Shown here: one piece after another, positions 53,020-63,400 of the stretch
How the letters are laid out: each line of letters starts with the position of its first letter
Numbering within the stretch: the stretch's first letter is position 1
Assembly (NCBI RefSeq): GCF_025398275.1
Contig: NZ_JAODOR010000008.1
Coordinates: 62,001 to 126,000 of the forward strand
Source: Microbacterium memoriense
GTDB taxonomy: Bacteria > Actinomycetota > Actinomycetes > Actinomycetales > Microbacteriaceae
Reading direction: 5' to 3'
Length of the DNA stretch: 64,000 nt
Translations under genes and position numbers: made by a program
Notes under the pieces: model-generated
The model's database searches: none
The model's input: only the letters and a program-made list of their open reading frames with translations
Told to the model about the DNA's origin: nothing

Positions 53020-53742
53020 TCAGGGGGTCTGCGACGGGGACAGCATGCCCGCGTCGGCGTAGTAGTCGGCGATATGCGCACGGACGATGTGTCGAGCCCG
53101 GTCGGCTTCACCGGATTCGATCGCGCTGAGCACGTCGTGGTGCTCGTGTCGCAACCGGTCAGCCGTGGCATCCCAGTCGGTGATACGGGCGACGCCGGCA
53201 CGGATATAACTGTCGATCGTCGGGCGGAGGCCCGCCATGGTCGCCGCCACGACGACGTTGCCGGCAGCATCCGTCAGACGCAAGTGGAACTGCGCATCCA
53301 GGGCGAGGAAGTCATCGGGGGAAAGACCCTCGGCATCCATCGCCGTGAGCGTCGCGCGAGCTTCTGCCAGGTCGGCATCCGGCTGCGCGGCCAGGTGGGC
53401 GACCGCCCACTCTTCGAGGAGAAGACGCGTCTCATACACATCGGGGATCGCGAAGCCCTGCGCGGCCACCTGCAGGCGCAACAGTTGCGCCAGCCCGCCG
53501 TGCGGTGTCGCGGTGACGATGGCGCCGGCGGTAGGACCGGAGCCGGTTGCGGTGCGGATGAGGCCCATCACTTCGAGGACACGGAGCGCCTCGCGCACGC
53601 TGGATCTGCCGACACCGAGCGTGGTCGCGAGTTCGCGTTCCGGAGGGAGGCGGTCACCGGGACCGAGCCTGCCTTCGAGGAGGTCTGTTTCGATCTTTTC
53701 GAGCACGACGCGCCACGCGCGTGCGGGGGTGTTCTCGGTCAT
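53020..53742 (-). CDS. GntR/FadR family regulator
   Basis: A 240-residue FadR-type GntR protein. The winged helix is about 8-75 ([31 protein letters not shown]); the FCD effector domain follows with metal-ligand His and Asp residues ([17 protein letters not shown]). It is the LldR type by context and lies in front of lldD. Start is ATG before TENTPARAW. Two GGTCAGACC sites precede it. Confidence 0.9.
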   Translation of the reverse strand: MTENTPARAWRVVLEKIETDLLEGRLGPGDRLPPERELATTLGVGRSSVREALRVLEVMGLIRTATGSGPTAGAIVTATPHGGLAQLLRLQVAAQGFAIPDVYETRLLLEEWAVAHLAAQPDADLAEARATLTAMDAEGLSPDDFLALDAQFHLRLTDAAGNVVVAATMAGLRPTIDSYIRAGVARITDWDATADRLRHEHHDVLSAIESGEADRARHIVRAHIADYYADAGMLSPSQTP

Positions 53743-53782
53743 CGTTGCCCTTCCCAATGGTCCGGCCACACTACCGCGCTGT

Positions 53783-53791
53783 GGTCAGACC
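53783..53791. promoter_or_regulatory. LldR/FadR-type operator, proximal copy
   Basis: GGTCAGACC within TGGTCAGACCG fits the TNGTNNNACNA-type pattern at all but the last base. It lies 41 bp upstream of the GntR start. Confidence 0.65.
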
Positions 53792-53831
53792 GGCAAACCC
53801 ATCCGATTTGCTGAGTGAAACGATACAACAC

Positions 53832-53840
53832 GGTCAGACC
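53832..53840. promoter_or_regulatory. LldR/FadR-type operator, distal copy
   Basis: An identical GGTCAGACC, 49 bp from the first (start to start). It lies 10 bp before the tdk stop. Paired sites suggest cooperative binding or looping. Confidence 0.6.
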
Positions 53841-53849
53841 TCACGCGAA

Positions 53850-54443
53850 TCAGCTGAGCCGACCGTCCGATTCGCGTAAGTAGCACTCCGCACACATCGA
53901 CTCGTACGTGACCCGTTCCGTGCTCAACTCATCGATCGCGACCTGATCACCGTCGAACACGAACCGGCCGCCGACGAGCCTCGCGTTGAAGATCGCCTTT
54001 CGCCCACAGCGGCAGATGGTCTTGAGCTCCTCGAGGCTGTGCGCGAGTTCGAGAAGTCGCGCCGATCCCGGGAATGCCCGCGTCTGGAAATCTGACCGGA
54101 TGCCGTAAGCCAGCACCGGGATACGCTCCCCCACCGCGATACGCAAGAGGTCTTCCACCTGTGCGGGCGAAAGGAACTGAGCCTCGTCGACGAGGAGACA
54201 CGCCACCGCAGGATGCGCGTGCGCCGCGACCAGCTCGCGCACATCGTCATCGGGCCCGATCAAAAAGTCGACCATGCGCTCGACTCCGAGACGACTCGAG
54301 ATCTTCTCGGCGCCTTTCGTGTCGACCGTGGGCTTGGCGAGCAGGACGTGCTGGCCACGTTCTTCGTAGTTGTACGCGGCCTGCAGGAGCGCCGTGGACT
54401 TCCCCGAGTTCATCGCTCCATAGCGGAAGTACAGTTTGGCCAT
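53850..54443 (-). CDS. tdk: Thymidine kinase
   Basis: A 197-residue type II thymidine kinase. P-loop GAMNSGKST, Walker B LLVDEAQFL with the catalytic Glu, and the zinc Cys pairs CRC...C and CAEC are in place. It salvages thymidine to dTMP. 9 bp after mqo. Confidence 0.95.
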   Translation of the reverse strand: MAKLYFRYGAMNSGKSTALLQAAYNYEERGQHVLLAKPTVDTKGAEKISSRLGVERMVDFLIGPDDDVRELVAAHAHPAVACLLVDEAQFLSPAQVEDLLRIAVGERIPVLAYGIRSDFQTRAFPGSARLLELAHSLEELKTICRCGRKAIFNARLVGGRFVFDGDQVAIDELSTERVTYESMCAECYLRESDGRLS

Positions 54444-54452
54444 CGGGCGCCT

Positions 54453-55925
54453 CTACTCGTGGATGCCCAGCGCCTCGGCTGTGCGCGTGACGGATGCCGC
54501 CGCGCGCGCGGGATCGCCGTTGAGCGTCGAGCCATAGCTGGGGATCAGGTCCCGCAGCTCCGGCTCCCACCCACCGATCCGGTCGGGGAAACAGGTCTTC
54601 AGCAGGTTCAGCATGATCGACACGGCCGTCGACGCACCCGGGGACGCCCCGAGGAGCCCGGCGATCGAGCCATCGGCGGAGGTGACGACCTCGGTACCGA
54701 ACTGCAGGATGCCGCCCTTGTCGGGATCCTTCTTCATGACCTGCGCGCGTTGACCCGCCTGGAGCAACTCCCAGTCTTCGTCTTTCGCCGTCGGCATGAA
54801 CTCGCGAAGAGAATCGACCTTCTTAGCGTGGTTCTTGAGCAGCTCACCCACGAGGTACTTGATGAGCCCGGGATTGTCGACGGCGACTTTGATCATCGGC
54901 CAGAGGTTGCCGGGGCGGACCTGCTCGACGAGGTCCGTGATCCGCCCGTTCTTGAGGAACTTGGGGCTGAAGGTCGCGAACGGGCCGAACAGGAGCGATG
55001 CTTCGCCGTCGACCACGCGGGTATCCAGGTGCGGCACCGACATCGGCGGTGCACCGACGGAAGCCTGCGAGTAGACCTTGGCGTTGTGCTGCGCGACGAT
55101 CGCCGGGTTCGAGGTCTTCAGCCACTGCCCTCCGATCGGGAAGACGCCGTAGCCCTTGATCTCCGGAATGCCGGATGCCTGCAGCAGCTTGATCGCCCAT
55201 CCGCCCGCTCCGACGAACACGAAGCGTGCGCGGAAACTGCCCGGGGTCTTCCCCAGTGCGTGGCGGTACGAGACCTTCCAGGTTCCGTCATCGAGCTTCG
55301 TCAGATTGCGGACCTCACGGTTCGTGACGACATCCACCCCCTGCGCCTGCAGGTGAGCGAAAAGCTGGCGCGTCAGCGCGCCGAAATCGACATCGGTGCC
55401 GGCCGGTACCCGCGTGGCAGCGAACGGCTCGCCCTTGCGGCGCTTCTGCATGAGCAGCGGTGCCCACTGATTGATGACGCGCGAGTCCTCGGAGTACTCG
55501 ATCCCGGCGAAGAGCGGCTCGTTCTTCAGGATCTCGTAGCGCTTCTTGAGGTAGGCGACGTCCTTCTCCCCGCGGACGAACGTCATGTGCGGCGTCGCGT
55601 TGATGAAGGTCGACGGACCGTCGAGGATGCCGCGCTCGATGAGGGCGGTCCACAGCTGCCGGCTCTGCTGGAACTGTTCGTTGATCGCGATGGCCTTCGC
55701 CGGATCCATCGAGCCATCCGGACCCTCGGGCATGTAGTTCAGCTCGCACATCGCCGCGTGCCCTGTGCCGGCATTGTTCCACGCGTTGGAGGATTCCTGC
55801 GCGACTTCGGACAGTCGTTCGCACACGACGATCTTCCAGTCGGGCTGCAGCTGCTTCAGCAGGGTTCCCAGGGTGGCACTCATGATGCCACCACCGATCA
55901 AGACGACATCGACGGGTTCACTCAC
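54453..55925 (-). CDS. mqo: Malate:quinone oxidoreductase
   Basis: A 490-residue FAD enzyme. VVLIGGGIMSATLGTLL is the dinucleotide-binding fold, ERLSEVAQESSNAWNNAGTGH is the Mqo signature, and the C-terminal SPGASTAVSIML is typical. It oxidises malate to oxaloacetate at the membrane and feeds menaquinone. GTG start 55925; the earlier start is not supported. Confidence 0.95.
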   Translation of the reverse strand: MSEPVDVVLIGGGIMSATLGTLLKQLQPDWKIVVCERLSEVAQESSNAWNNAGTGHAAMCELNYMPEGPDGSMDPAKAIAINEQFQQSRQLWTALIERGILDGPSTFINATPHMTFVRGEKDVAYLKKRYEILKNEPLFAGIEYSEDSRVINQWAPLLMQKRRKGEPFAATRVPAGTDVDFGALTRQLFAHLQAQGVDVVTNREVRNLTKLDDGTWKVSYRHALGKTPGSFRARFVFVGAGGWAIKLLQASGIPEIKGYGVFPIGGQWLKTSNPAIVAQHNAKVYSQASVGAPPMSVPHLDTRVVDGEASLLFGPFATFSPKFLKNGRITDLVEQVRPGNLWPMIKVAVDNPGLIKYLVGELLKNHAKKVDSLREFMPTAKDEDWELLQAGQRAQVMKKDPDKGGILQFGTEVVTSADGSIAGLLGASPGASTAVSIMLNLLKTCFPDRIGGWEPELRDLIPSYGSTLNGDPARAAASVTRTAEALGIHE

Positions 55926-56087
55926 AATGTTCCAGTCTAGGCCGCGTTTCGCACCGTGCCGGCCCGGCGGAGGTGCCGGCATCCAGGAAGGAACGCGATT
56001 CTTACCGGTGAGTCAAGACGACCCGGCTATGGGATACCCAACCGCGCTGAAGAGGCGAATCGGACATCGGGCGAGGCGCCGCGATTT

Positions 56088-56296
56088 TCAGCGGCGAATG
56101 CCGAAGACGAAGTAGGCCGCCGGGCCGATCCAGTTGACGAGGATTGCGGGCACCCACGCCTGCTTGGGTCCGCGTACGTCTGCGGGTGAGCGGTGTGCGA
56201 GGTCCCAGAACGCCAGCACGGCGAACGAGATCTGGGTCATCGCGGCGACCGCGATGGCCACGCGGGCCAGCGTGCCCTGCGGCGCCTTCTCGCCCA

Positions 56297-56297
<1 letters not shown>
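56088..56297 (-). CDS. PLDc_N-like small membrane protein
   Basis: A 69-residue protein with two helices (LARVAIAVAAMTQISFAVLAFWDLA and AWVPAILVNWIGPAAYFVFG) and basic end GIRR. The FWDLA...KQAWVPAILVNWIGPAAYFVFG pattern matches the phospholipase-D-nuclease N-terminal (PLDc_N) short membrane domain. ATG overlaps the asd stop by 1 bp (TGATG). Function unknown. The 55926-56087 gap after it holds nothing that I recognise. Confidence 0.85.
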
Positions 56298-57379
<1,082 letters not shown>

Positions 57380-57442
57380 TCAGGGATCGCGTAACGGGGT
57401 TGCCCGATTGTATCGGGCGGGGTGTGGATGAGTGGGCTGGGC

Positions 57443-57961
57443 TCAGCGACCGGAGCCGGCGTAGACGACGGCCTCGGTGTCGCCGTCGAGACCGTACGCG
57501 GTGTGCACGACGCGTGCGGCTCCCGCCAGGTCGTCGCCGCGGACGACGACCGAGATGCGGATCTCGGACGTCGAGATCATCTCGATGTTGACCCCGGCCG
57601 TCGACAAAGCTTCGAACAGCGTCGCCGAGACACCCGAGTGGGTGCGCATGCCGGCGCCGACGACCGAGAGCTTGCCGATCTGGTCGTCGTGCACGAGGCT
57701 CTCGAAGCCCACGTCGGCCTGCTCGGCGGCGAGCGCGCGCAGAGCGAGCGACGCATCCGTCTTCGGCAGGGTGAACGAGATGTCGGTGCGACCGGTCGCC
57801 GCGGCGGAGACGTTCTGCACGATCATGTCGACGTTGGCGCCGGATTTCGCGACGATCTTGAAGATCTCGGCCGCCTTGCCAGGAACGTCGGGAACACCGA
57901 TGACGGTGATCTTGGCCTGGCTGAGGTCGGTGGCGACACCGGCGACGATGGGCTCTTCCAT
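57443..57961 (-). CDS. lysC: Aspartate kinase beta subunit (internal in-frame start)
   Basis: ATG 57961 opens a 172-residue frame ([20 protein letters not shown]) comprising the two ACT domains. AGGAGAG lies 4 bases upstream, one of the better ribosome sites of the window. The same length and position are known for the LysC beta subunit of Corynebacterium glutamicum, so alpha2beta2 assembly is likely. It is a second product of the same gene. Confidence 0.75.
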   Translation of the reverse strand: MEEPIVAGVATDLSQAKITVIGVPDVPGKAAEIFKIVAKSGANVDMIVQNVSAAATGRTDISFTLPKTDASLALRALAAEQADVGFESLVHDDQIGKLSVVGAGMRTHSGVSATLFEALSTAGVNIEMISTSEIRISVVVRGDDLAGAARVVHTAYGLDGDTEAVVYAGSGR

Positions 57962-58750
57962 GGGACTCTCCTGTGTGCGCGGCGAAGCCGTGACGATCGA
58001 TGCGGGGGCGGTCATTCCCGGGCTCAGGACAAAAGTCCCCTGCCCCGAACTGAATGTCGAGCGGGCGTTGATCATGACCCCGTGCCGACGGGCGTACTCG
58101 ACGGCACGGATGTAGAGCACCTTGGCACCGTTGGCGGCGAGCTCGAGCATCTCCTCCGACGAGACGACGTCGAGTTTGCGTGCCTGCGGCACGACGCGGG
58201 GGTCGGCCGTGTAGATGCCATCGACGTCGCTGTAGATCTCACAGACATCCGCGTCGAGAGCGGCGGCAAGGGCGACGGCGGTCGTGTCGGAGCCGCCACG
58301 GCCGAGCGTCGTGATGTCGCGGGTGTCGCGGTTGAAGCCTTGGAAACCGGCGACGATGACGATCGCACCTTCGTCGAGCGCTTCGCGCAGCCGGACGGGG
58401 GTGACATCGACGATCCGCGCCGCACCGTGTGTCGCGTCGGTGATCATGCCGGCCTGGCTGCCGGTGAACGAGCGCGCCTCGAACCCCATGGAGTGAATCG
58501 CCATCGCGAGCAGCGCCATCGAAATGCGCTCGCCCGAGCTCAGCAGCATGTCGAGCTCACGCGGTGCCGAGATCGGCGCGACCTGGTGCGCGAGGTCGAG
58601 GAGTTCATCGGTCGTGTCGCCCATCGCGCTCACGGCGACGACGACGTCGTGGCCGGCGCGGCGGGTGTCGACGATCCGCTTGGCGACCCGCTTGATGCTC
58701 TCGGCATCGGCAACGGATGACCCGCCGTATTTCTGGACGATCAGCGCCAC
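57443..58750 (-). CDS. lysC: Aspartate kinase, alpha subunit
   Basis: A 435-residue aspartokinase. [17 protein letters not shown] starts it; [24 protein letters not shown] and the two C-terminal ACT domains are clear, the second giving feedback by lysine and threonine. GTG 58750 is the start ([10 protein letters not shown]). An in-frame internal start for a beta subunit is listed separately. Pairs with asd. Confidence 0.95.
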   Translation of the reverse strand: MALIVQKYGGSSVADAESIKRVAKRIVDTRRAGHDVVVAVSAMGDTTDELLDLAHQVAPISAPRELDMLLSSGERISMALLAMAIHSMGFEARSFTGSQAGMITDATHGAARIVDVTPVRLREALDEGAIVIVAGFQGFNRDTRDITTLGRGGSDTTAVALAAALDADVCEIYSDVDGIYTADPRVVPQARKLDVVSSEEMLELAANGAKVLYIRAVEYARRHGVMINARSTFSSGQGTFVLSPGMTAPASIVTASPRTQESPMEEPIVAGVATDLSQAKITVIGVPDVPGKAAEIFKIVAKSGANVDMIVQNVSAAATGRTDISFTLPKTDASLALRALAAEQADVGFESLVHDDQIGKLSVVGAGMRTHSGVSATLFEALSTAGVNIEMISTSEIRISVVVRGDDLAGAARVVHTAYGLDGDTEAVVYAGSGR

Positions 58751-58850
58751 TGTGGAACTCCCGGGTGTGTGGACGAGGCCCGAACGGACGGATGCCGGCC
58801 CCACCGCACCATCTTAGAGAGGGCCGGATGCCCTGACGGCCATGTGACGC

Positions 58851-59435
58851 TCACTCCGGGTGCAGGCTCTCGTCGGCGGGCACGACGCGCCAGTCTGTGA
58901 ACAGCACCGTCAGTCCGCCGCGGGTCGGAGCACAGCAGAAGGGCCCTGCCTCTACCACTGCAGACGCGTCGAGCGGAGCCACGCGGACGAGGCGCCAGGG
59001 CTCGTCCGCGACGCGCGCGCGAATGGTGACGGCATCACCCGACCGACTCGCCCGGACCGTGACGTCTCTTCCCGCCCAGTCCGGCACGGGCGCGAGTGAC
59101 CAGTCCGAGAAGCGAGCCGTGACGACGGCGCCGAGACTGTTCGTGCCGTCGCTGAACTCGACCCCCGCTTTGATCCAGTGCTCGTCATCGACGCGGAGGA
59201 AGACACCAGCCTGGTCGAACTGCGCGGTGAAGTCGAGGCGGAAGGACACTTCGACGGCGGTGCGCTGCGGAAGCGCTGCCAGCAGAGCATGTTCGGTGTC
59301 GTGCACGAAGCCATACGACGTCCGGCGCCAGGCGTCGCTGCCTTCGCGCGCCGTCACCACCAGCCCGTCGGTGGTCACACGCGCGTCGACGGGCTCGTTC
59401 GTCCAGGTTCCGGACGCCCACGGTTGAACGCCCAT
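58851..59435 (-). CDS. DUF1349 (beta-sandwich) protein
   Basis: A 194-residue protein of the DUF1349/REG-1-like concanavalin fold. DQAGVFLRVDDEHWIKAGVEF is the family core; WASGTWTNEP and a C-terminal FCCAPTRGGLTVLFTDW are also typical. It may bind or process a carbohydrate. ATG overlaps the recR stop by 1 bp. Confidence 0.85.
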   Translation of the reverse strand: MGVQPWASGTWTNEPVDARVTTDGLVVTAREGSDAWRRTSYGFVHDTEHALLAALPQRTAVEVSFRLDFTAQFDQAGVFLRVDDEHWIKAGVEFSDGTNSLGAVVTARFSDWSLAPVPDWAGRDVTVRASRSGDAVTIRARVADEPWRLVRVAPLDASAVVEAGPFCCAPTRGGLTVLFTDWRVVPADESLHPE

Positions 59436-60028
59436 CAGACGGCGCGGCGGCCTTCGAACGCACGGCCGAGCGTGACCTCGTCGGCGTACTCCAGGTCGCC
59501 GCCGACGGGGAGCCCCGAGGCGAGGCGAGTGACACGGATCTCGAGGGTGTGCAGGAGCCGACTCAGATACGTCGCCGTCGCCTCCCCCTCGAGGTTGGGG
59601 TTCGTCGCGAGGATCACCTCTTGCACGGTGCCGTCGGCGAGGCGCTGCATGAGTTGCGTGATGCGCAGATCATCGGGGCCGACGCCGGCGATCGGACTGA
59701 TCGCACCGCCGAGCACGTGGTACAGCCCGCGGAACTCGCGCGTGCGCTCGATCGATGAGACATCCTTAGCATCTTCGACGACGCAGATCAGCGCCGTGTC
59801 ACGCCGGGAGTCGCGGCAGATGCTGCACCGGTCCTGCTCGGAGACATTGCCGCAGATTTCGCAGAAGCGCACCCGCTCCCGCAGGTCGCCGAGGAGGAGC
59901 GACAGTCGCGACACGTCGAAACTCGGCGTCTGGAGAATGTGGAAGGTGATGCGCTGCGCCGACTTGGGTCCGATGCCGGGAAGGCGTCCGAACTCGTCGA
60001 TCAGGTCTTGGACGATGCCGTCGTACAT
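59435..60028 (-). CDS. recR: Recombination protein RecR
   Basis: A 197-residue protein. The N-terminal helix-hairpin-helix ([19 protein letters not shown]), C4 zinc finger [16 protein letters not shown], Toprim domain ([11 protein letters not shown]) and C-terminal Walker-B-like part are intact. It works with RecF/RecO in RecA loading. 3 bp after dnaX. Confidence 0.97.
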   Translation of the reverse strand: MYDGIVQDLIDEFGRLPGIGPKSAQRITFHILQTPSFDVSRLSLLLGDLRERVRFCEICGNVSEQDRCSICRDSRRDTALICVVEDAKDVSSIERTREFRGLYHVLGGAISPIAGVGPDDLRITQLMQRLADGTVQEVILATNPNLEGEATATYLSRLLHTLEIRVTRLASGLPVGGDLEYADEVTLGRAFEGRRAV

Positions 60029-60031
60029 GGG

Positions 60032-62179
60032 TTAGTTGAACCTCGTCGGGGGCGTGTACGGCTCTTCTCGGACGAACGTGGCACCGAGCATCTGCCGGAC
60101 GACCGCTTCACCGACCCGCTCGATGCCCCCCGTGCGTGTGGCGGGCCGTTCGGGGCGCTCGACGGCGACCGCGGCGCGCGGCGGAACCCGAGCGTGAACG
60201 TCGGCCGGGGGCGGTGGCGCGTCGTCGTCGTCCGGCGGCATCGGCTCGGGACCGTCGTCGAGGACGTCACCCTCGCGTTGCAGTGTCAGCGTCCGCGCCG
60301 GAGCGGATGCCGCCTCTTCGGGCTCGTCGTCGACCGCCAGAGCTCCGGCCTGCGCGGGGGCATCGCCGGTGGGGATCGCGGCTACCGCCCATTCCGTGAC
60401 CGGAGAGGATGCCGCGGGATGCGAGGGCGCGGAGCGGTTCGCGGCCGCCGGGCGTGCGGGTCCTCCCGCGGAGGGTCCGGCACCACGTGGTCCGGAGCCG
60501 CCGCCGCGCGAGCCGGGGCCCGAAGAGCCCCCACCATCCGTCGGTCCGGCGCTGCCGCCGGCACCGCCCGTGTCGGAGTCGTGACGCGCGACGTACTTGA
60601 CCCGGACGCCCAGGACACCCGCGATCGCGCCGCGGAGATCCTCACTCGGGCCGGCACCGGCCGAGAGCTTTTTGAAGGAGGCGACATCGTTCTGGCTCTG
60701 GAACGACAGCGTGAGAACGTCGTCGGCGTAGGCGACCGGAGTCGCTGCGGTCGCGATCATCCATGACGAGCGGCTCACGGGCTCGAGTCGCTGGAGGATC
60801 TCAGGCCAGGCATCGCGCACGTGGCCGAGGGTCAGCGGCCCGGACGGGATCACGGGTGCGGGCACGTCGGCGGCGGCCGGCGCGTTCGACGCCGGCGCCT
60901 CGTCCGCCGGGAGCGGAGGAGCAGCGGGAGCGGACACCGACGCGTCCCGAGCCACGGTGGACGGCGCAGGTGCGTCGACACGTGCCGCGGGTGCGGCCGG
61001 TGCCGGAGCGTCGACCCGCACCACCGCTGCCGGCGCGTGCGCACTGCCCGCGTCCGGTGCCGAGGCGAGCACGCGCGCCACGAGAAGCTCGAGCTGTAGC
61101 CGCGGTGACGTCGCCCCGGTCATGTCATCCAGCGTCGTGACGACGAGGTCGGCGATCTTCGAGAGTCGGTCGGTGCCGAAAGCCGACGCCTGCCGCCCCA
61201 TCCGCTCGAGTTCATCGACGGGTATTCCGCGGAGGACGGCGGATGCGCCCTGCCCCGTGGCGGCGACGATGATGAGATCACGCAGCCGCTCGAGCAGATC
61301 GTCGACGAAGCGGCGGGGGTCTTGGCCCGTCTGCACGACGCGATCGACAGCCGCGAATGCGGCGCCCGCGTCGTTCCCCGCGAACGCCTCGACGACCTCA
61401 TCGAGCAGTTCGGCGTGGGTGTAACCGAGGAGCGACACCGCGCGCTCGTACCGCACCAGCGCGCCGTCCGGGCCCGAACCGGTCGACGGGTCGGATCCCG
61501 CGATCAGCTGGTCGAGCAGCGAGAGGGTGTCGCGGGGGGACCCCCCACCGGCACGCACGACGAGCGGGAGGACACCGGCCTCGACCTGCACTCCCTCTTG
61601 CACACACAGTTGTTCGACGTACTCGAGCATCGCCGCCGGGGCGACGAGCCGGAAAGGATAGTGGTGCGTGCGCGAGCGGATCGTCCCGATGACTTTCTCG
61701 GGCTCGGTCGTCGCGAAGATGAACTTCACGTGATCCGGCGGCTCTTCGACGAGCTTGAGCAGGGCGTTGAACCCCTGCGCCGTCACCATGTGCGCCTCGT
61801 CGAGGATGAAGATCTTGAACCGGTCGCGCGCCGGCGCGAAGATCGCGCGCTCACGCAGATCGCGGGCATCGTCGACACCGTTGTGCGAGGCGGCATCGAT
61901 CTCGACGACGTCCAGGGACCCGCCGCCACCACGGCTGAGCTCGACGCAGCTGTCGCACGTCCCGCACGGGACGTCGGTGGGTCCCTGCGCACAGTTGAGG
62001 CACCGCGCCAGAATGCGCGCCGAGGTCGTCTTGCCACATCCGCGGGGGCCGGAGAACAGGTAGGCGTGGCCGACGCGATCGCTGCGCAGCGCGGTCATGA
62101 GGGGGTCGGTGACCTGGGCCTGCCCGATCATCTCGCCGAACGTTTCGGGCCGGTAGCGGCGATACAGGGCGGTGGTCAC
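60032..62179 (-). CDS. dnaX: DNA polymerase III subunit gamma/tau
   Basis: A 715-residue clamp-loader ATPase. ALYRRYRPETFGEMIGQ, P-loop GPRGCGKTTSAR, the four-Cys zinc module CLNCAQG...CGTCDSC, DEAHM and LLKLVEEPPDHVKFIFATTEP (SRC-like RSR) are clear. Residues about 370-460 and 540-690 are Pro/Ala/Asp-rich linkers that flank a tau-type domain. GTG at 62179. Divergent from the flavin monooxygenase. Confidence 0.96.
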   Translation of the reverse strand: MTTALYRRYRPETFGEMIGQAQVTDPLMTALRSDRVGHAYLFSGPRGCGKTTSARILARCLNCAQGPTDVPCGTCDSCVELSRGGGGSLDVVEIDAASHNGVDDARDLRERAIFAPARDRFKIFILDEAHMVTAQGFNALLKLVEEPPDHVKFIFATTEPEKVIGTIRSRTHHYPFRLVAPAAMLEYVEQLCVQEGVQVEAGVLPLVVRAGGGSPRDTLSLLDQLIAGSDPSTGSGPDGALVRYERAVSLLGYTHAELLDEVVEAFAGNDAGAAFAAVDRVVQTGQDPRRFVDDLLERLRDLIIVAATGQGASAVLRGIPVDELERMGRQASAFGTDRLSKIADLVVTTLDDMTGATSPRLQLELLVARVLASAPDAGSAHAPAAVVRVDAPAPAAPAARVDAPAPSTVARDASVSAPAAPPLPADEAPASNAPAAADVPAPVIPSGPLTLGHVRDAWPEILQRLEPVSRSSWMIATAATPVAYADDVLTLSFQSQNDVASFKKLSAGAGPSEDLRGAIAGVLGVRVKYVARHDSDTGGAGGSAGPTDGGGSSGPGSRGGGSGPRGAGPSAGGPARPAAANRSAPSHPAASSPVTEWAVAAIPTGDAPAQAGALAVDDEPEEAASAPARTLTLQREGDVLDDGPEPMPPDDDDAPPPPADVHARVPPRAAVAVERPERPATRTGGIERVGEAVVRQMLGATFVREEPYTPPTRFN

Positions 62180-62250
62180 CAGGACAGCCTACGGCGTGGC
62201 ACCGACACGACGCCGGGAACATCCCCCACCCCTGCGCGTTTACTTCCGAT

Positions 62251-63318
62251 GTGAGTCCCGCAGCCGTCGACGTCGCCGTCATCGGCGCGGGCCAGGCCGG
62301 GTTGTCCGCGGCGTATCACCTCCGACGTCGGGGATACACGCCGGAGAACGGAGATCGGGCGTACGTCGCGCTCGATGCCGAGACTGCGCCCGGCGGAGCG
62401 TGGCAGCACCGCTGGCGGTCGTTGCGGATGGCGACGGTCAACGGCATCCACGAACTGCCCGGCTTCGCGGTGCCACCCGCGGATCCGACCGCGGCGAGCG
62501 CCGATGTACTGCCCGCGTACTTCGCCGAATACGAAGAGCGGTTCGACCTCCAGGTGCGCCGACCGGTCCATGTCCACGCGGTCCGCCGCGCGGACGATGA
62601 TCCCTCAGGTCGGATGCTCGTCGAGACGGATGCCGGCACCTGGGCGGCCCGGTACGTCATCAACGCGACCGGCACGTGGCGGCGCCCTTTTTGGCCGCAC
62701 TATCCGGGTCACGAGCAGTTCGCCGGCCGGCAACTCCACGTGCACGATTACGTCTCGGCGGAGGAGTTCGCCGGCCGCCGCGTCGTGATCGTCGGCGCCG
62801 GGATCTCGGCCATCCAGCTGCTCGATGAGATCTCCCGCCTGACCGACACCTTCTGGGTGACGCGAAACGACGTGACGTGGGATGCCGCGGACTTCGACAC
62901 CGCCGCCCGCGTCTCGGCGATCGCCGGCGTGGAGGAGCGTGTGCGGCAAGGCCTCCCACCCGGCAGCGTCATCTCTGTCACCGGCCAGCACTGGACCCCC
63001 TGGGCGCGCGCGGCCGAGGCACGCGGCGTGCTCCTGCGGCATCCGATGTTCACGCGCATCGAGGAGCACGGCGTGCGCATGCCGGATGGCTCGTTCGAAC
63101 CCGCCGACGTCATCCTCTGGGCGACAGGATTCCGCGCGGACATCGCCCATCTCGCGCCTCTCGGGCTGCGGACAGCGGCCGGGGGTATCCGCGTCGCGGA
63201 CGGCCGCGCGCTCGACGAACCGCGCCTGTTCCTGATCGGATACGGCCCGTCCCAGTCCACCGTCGGCGCCAACCGCGCCGGTCGCAACGCGGTCCGGGCG
63301 ATCCTCTCTCACCCCTGA
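62251..63318 (+). CDS. FAD-dependent monooxygenase-like oxidoreductase
   Basis: A 355-residue flavoprotein. FAD fold VAVIGAGQAGLSAAYHL at the start; the second nucleotide fold VVIVGAGISAIQLLDEI near 175; ATGTWRRPFWPHYPG and VILWATGFRADI, the FMO/Baeyer-Villiger group's ATG motif, are present. The full FxGxxxHxxx(Y/F) pattern is only partly kept. It probably uses NADPH; substrate unknown. GTG start, 71 bp from divergent dnaX. Confidence 0.88.
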   Translation: MSPAAVDVAVIGAGQAGLSAAYHLRRRGYTPENGDRAYVALDAETAPGGAWQHRWRSLRMATVNGIHELPGFAVPPADPTAASADVLPAYFAEYEERFDLQVRRPVHVHAVRRADDDPSGRMLVETDAGTWAARYVINATGTWRRPFWPHYPGHEQFAGRQLHVHDYVSAEEFAGRRVVIVGAGISAIQLLDEISRLTDTFWVTRNDVTWDAADFDTAARVSAIAGVEERVRQGLPPGSVISVTGQHWTPWARAAEARGVLLRHPMFTRIEEHGVRMPDGSFEPADVILWATGFRADIAHLAPLGLRTAAGGIRVADGRALDEPRLFLIGYGPSQSTVGANRAGRNAVRAILSHP

Positions 63319-63330
63319 CGCGCCACCCAG

Positions 63331-63386
63331 AAAGTGGGCGCGAACTGTCCCCATACGCGGCGGGAGAGACGATTCGCGCCCACTTT
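63331..63386. terminator. Inverted repeat between convergent genes
   Basis: AAAGTGGGCGCGAA (63331-63344) and its exact complement (63373-63386) flank a 28-base spacer. An outer GACGC/GCGTC pair extends it. It lies between the monooxygenase and GH65 stops and probably terminates both. The AAAGTGGG word is shared with 17226-17274. Confidence 0.7.
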
Positions 63387-63400
63387 TCGGGCAATGGGCG

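Noticed and set aside
60660..60680. C-AAA-AAG run in dnaX as a programmed -1 frameshift site
   Set aside because: It encodes a conserved Lys-Lys, but the base before the As is C, so it is not the A-AAA-AAG heptamer. A slip would end after about nine codons, as gamma does, yet without more evidence I do not call it.
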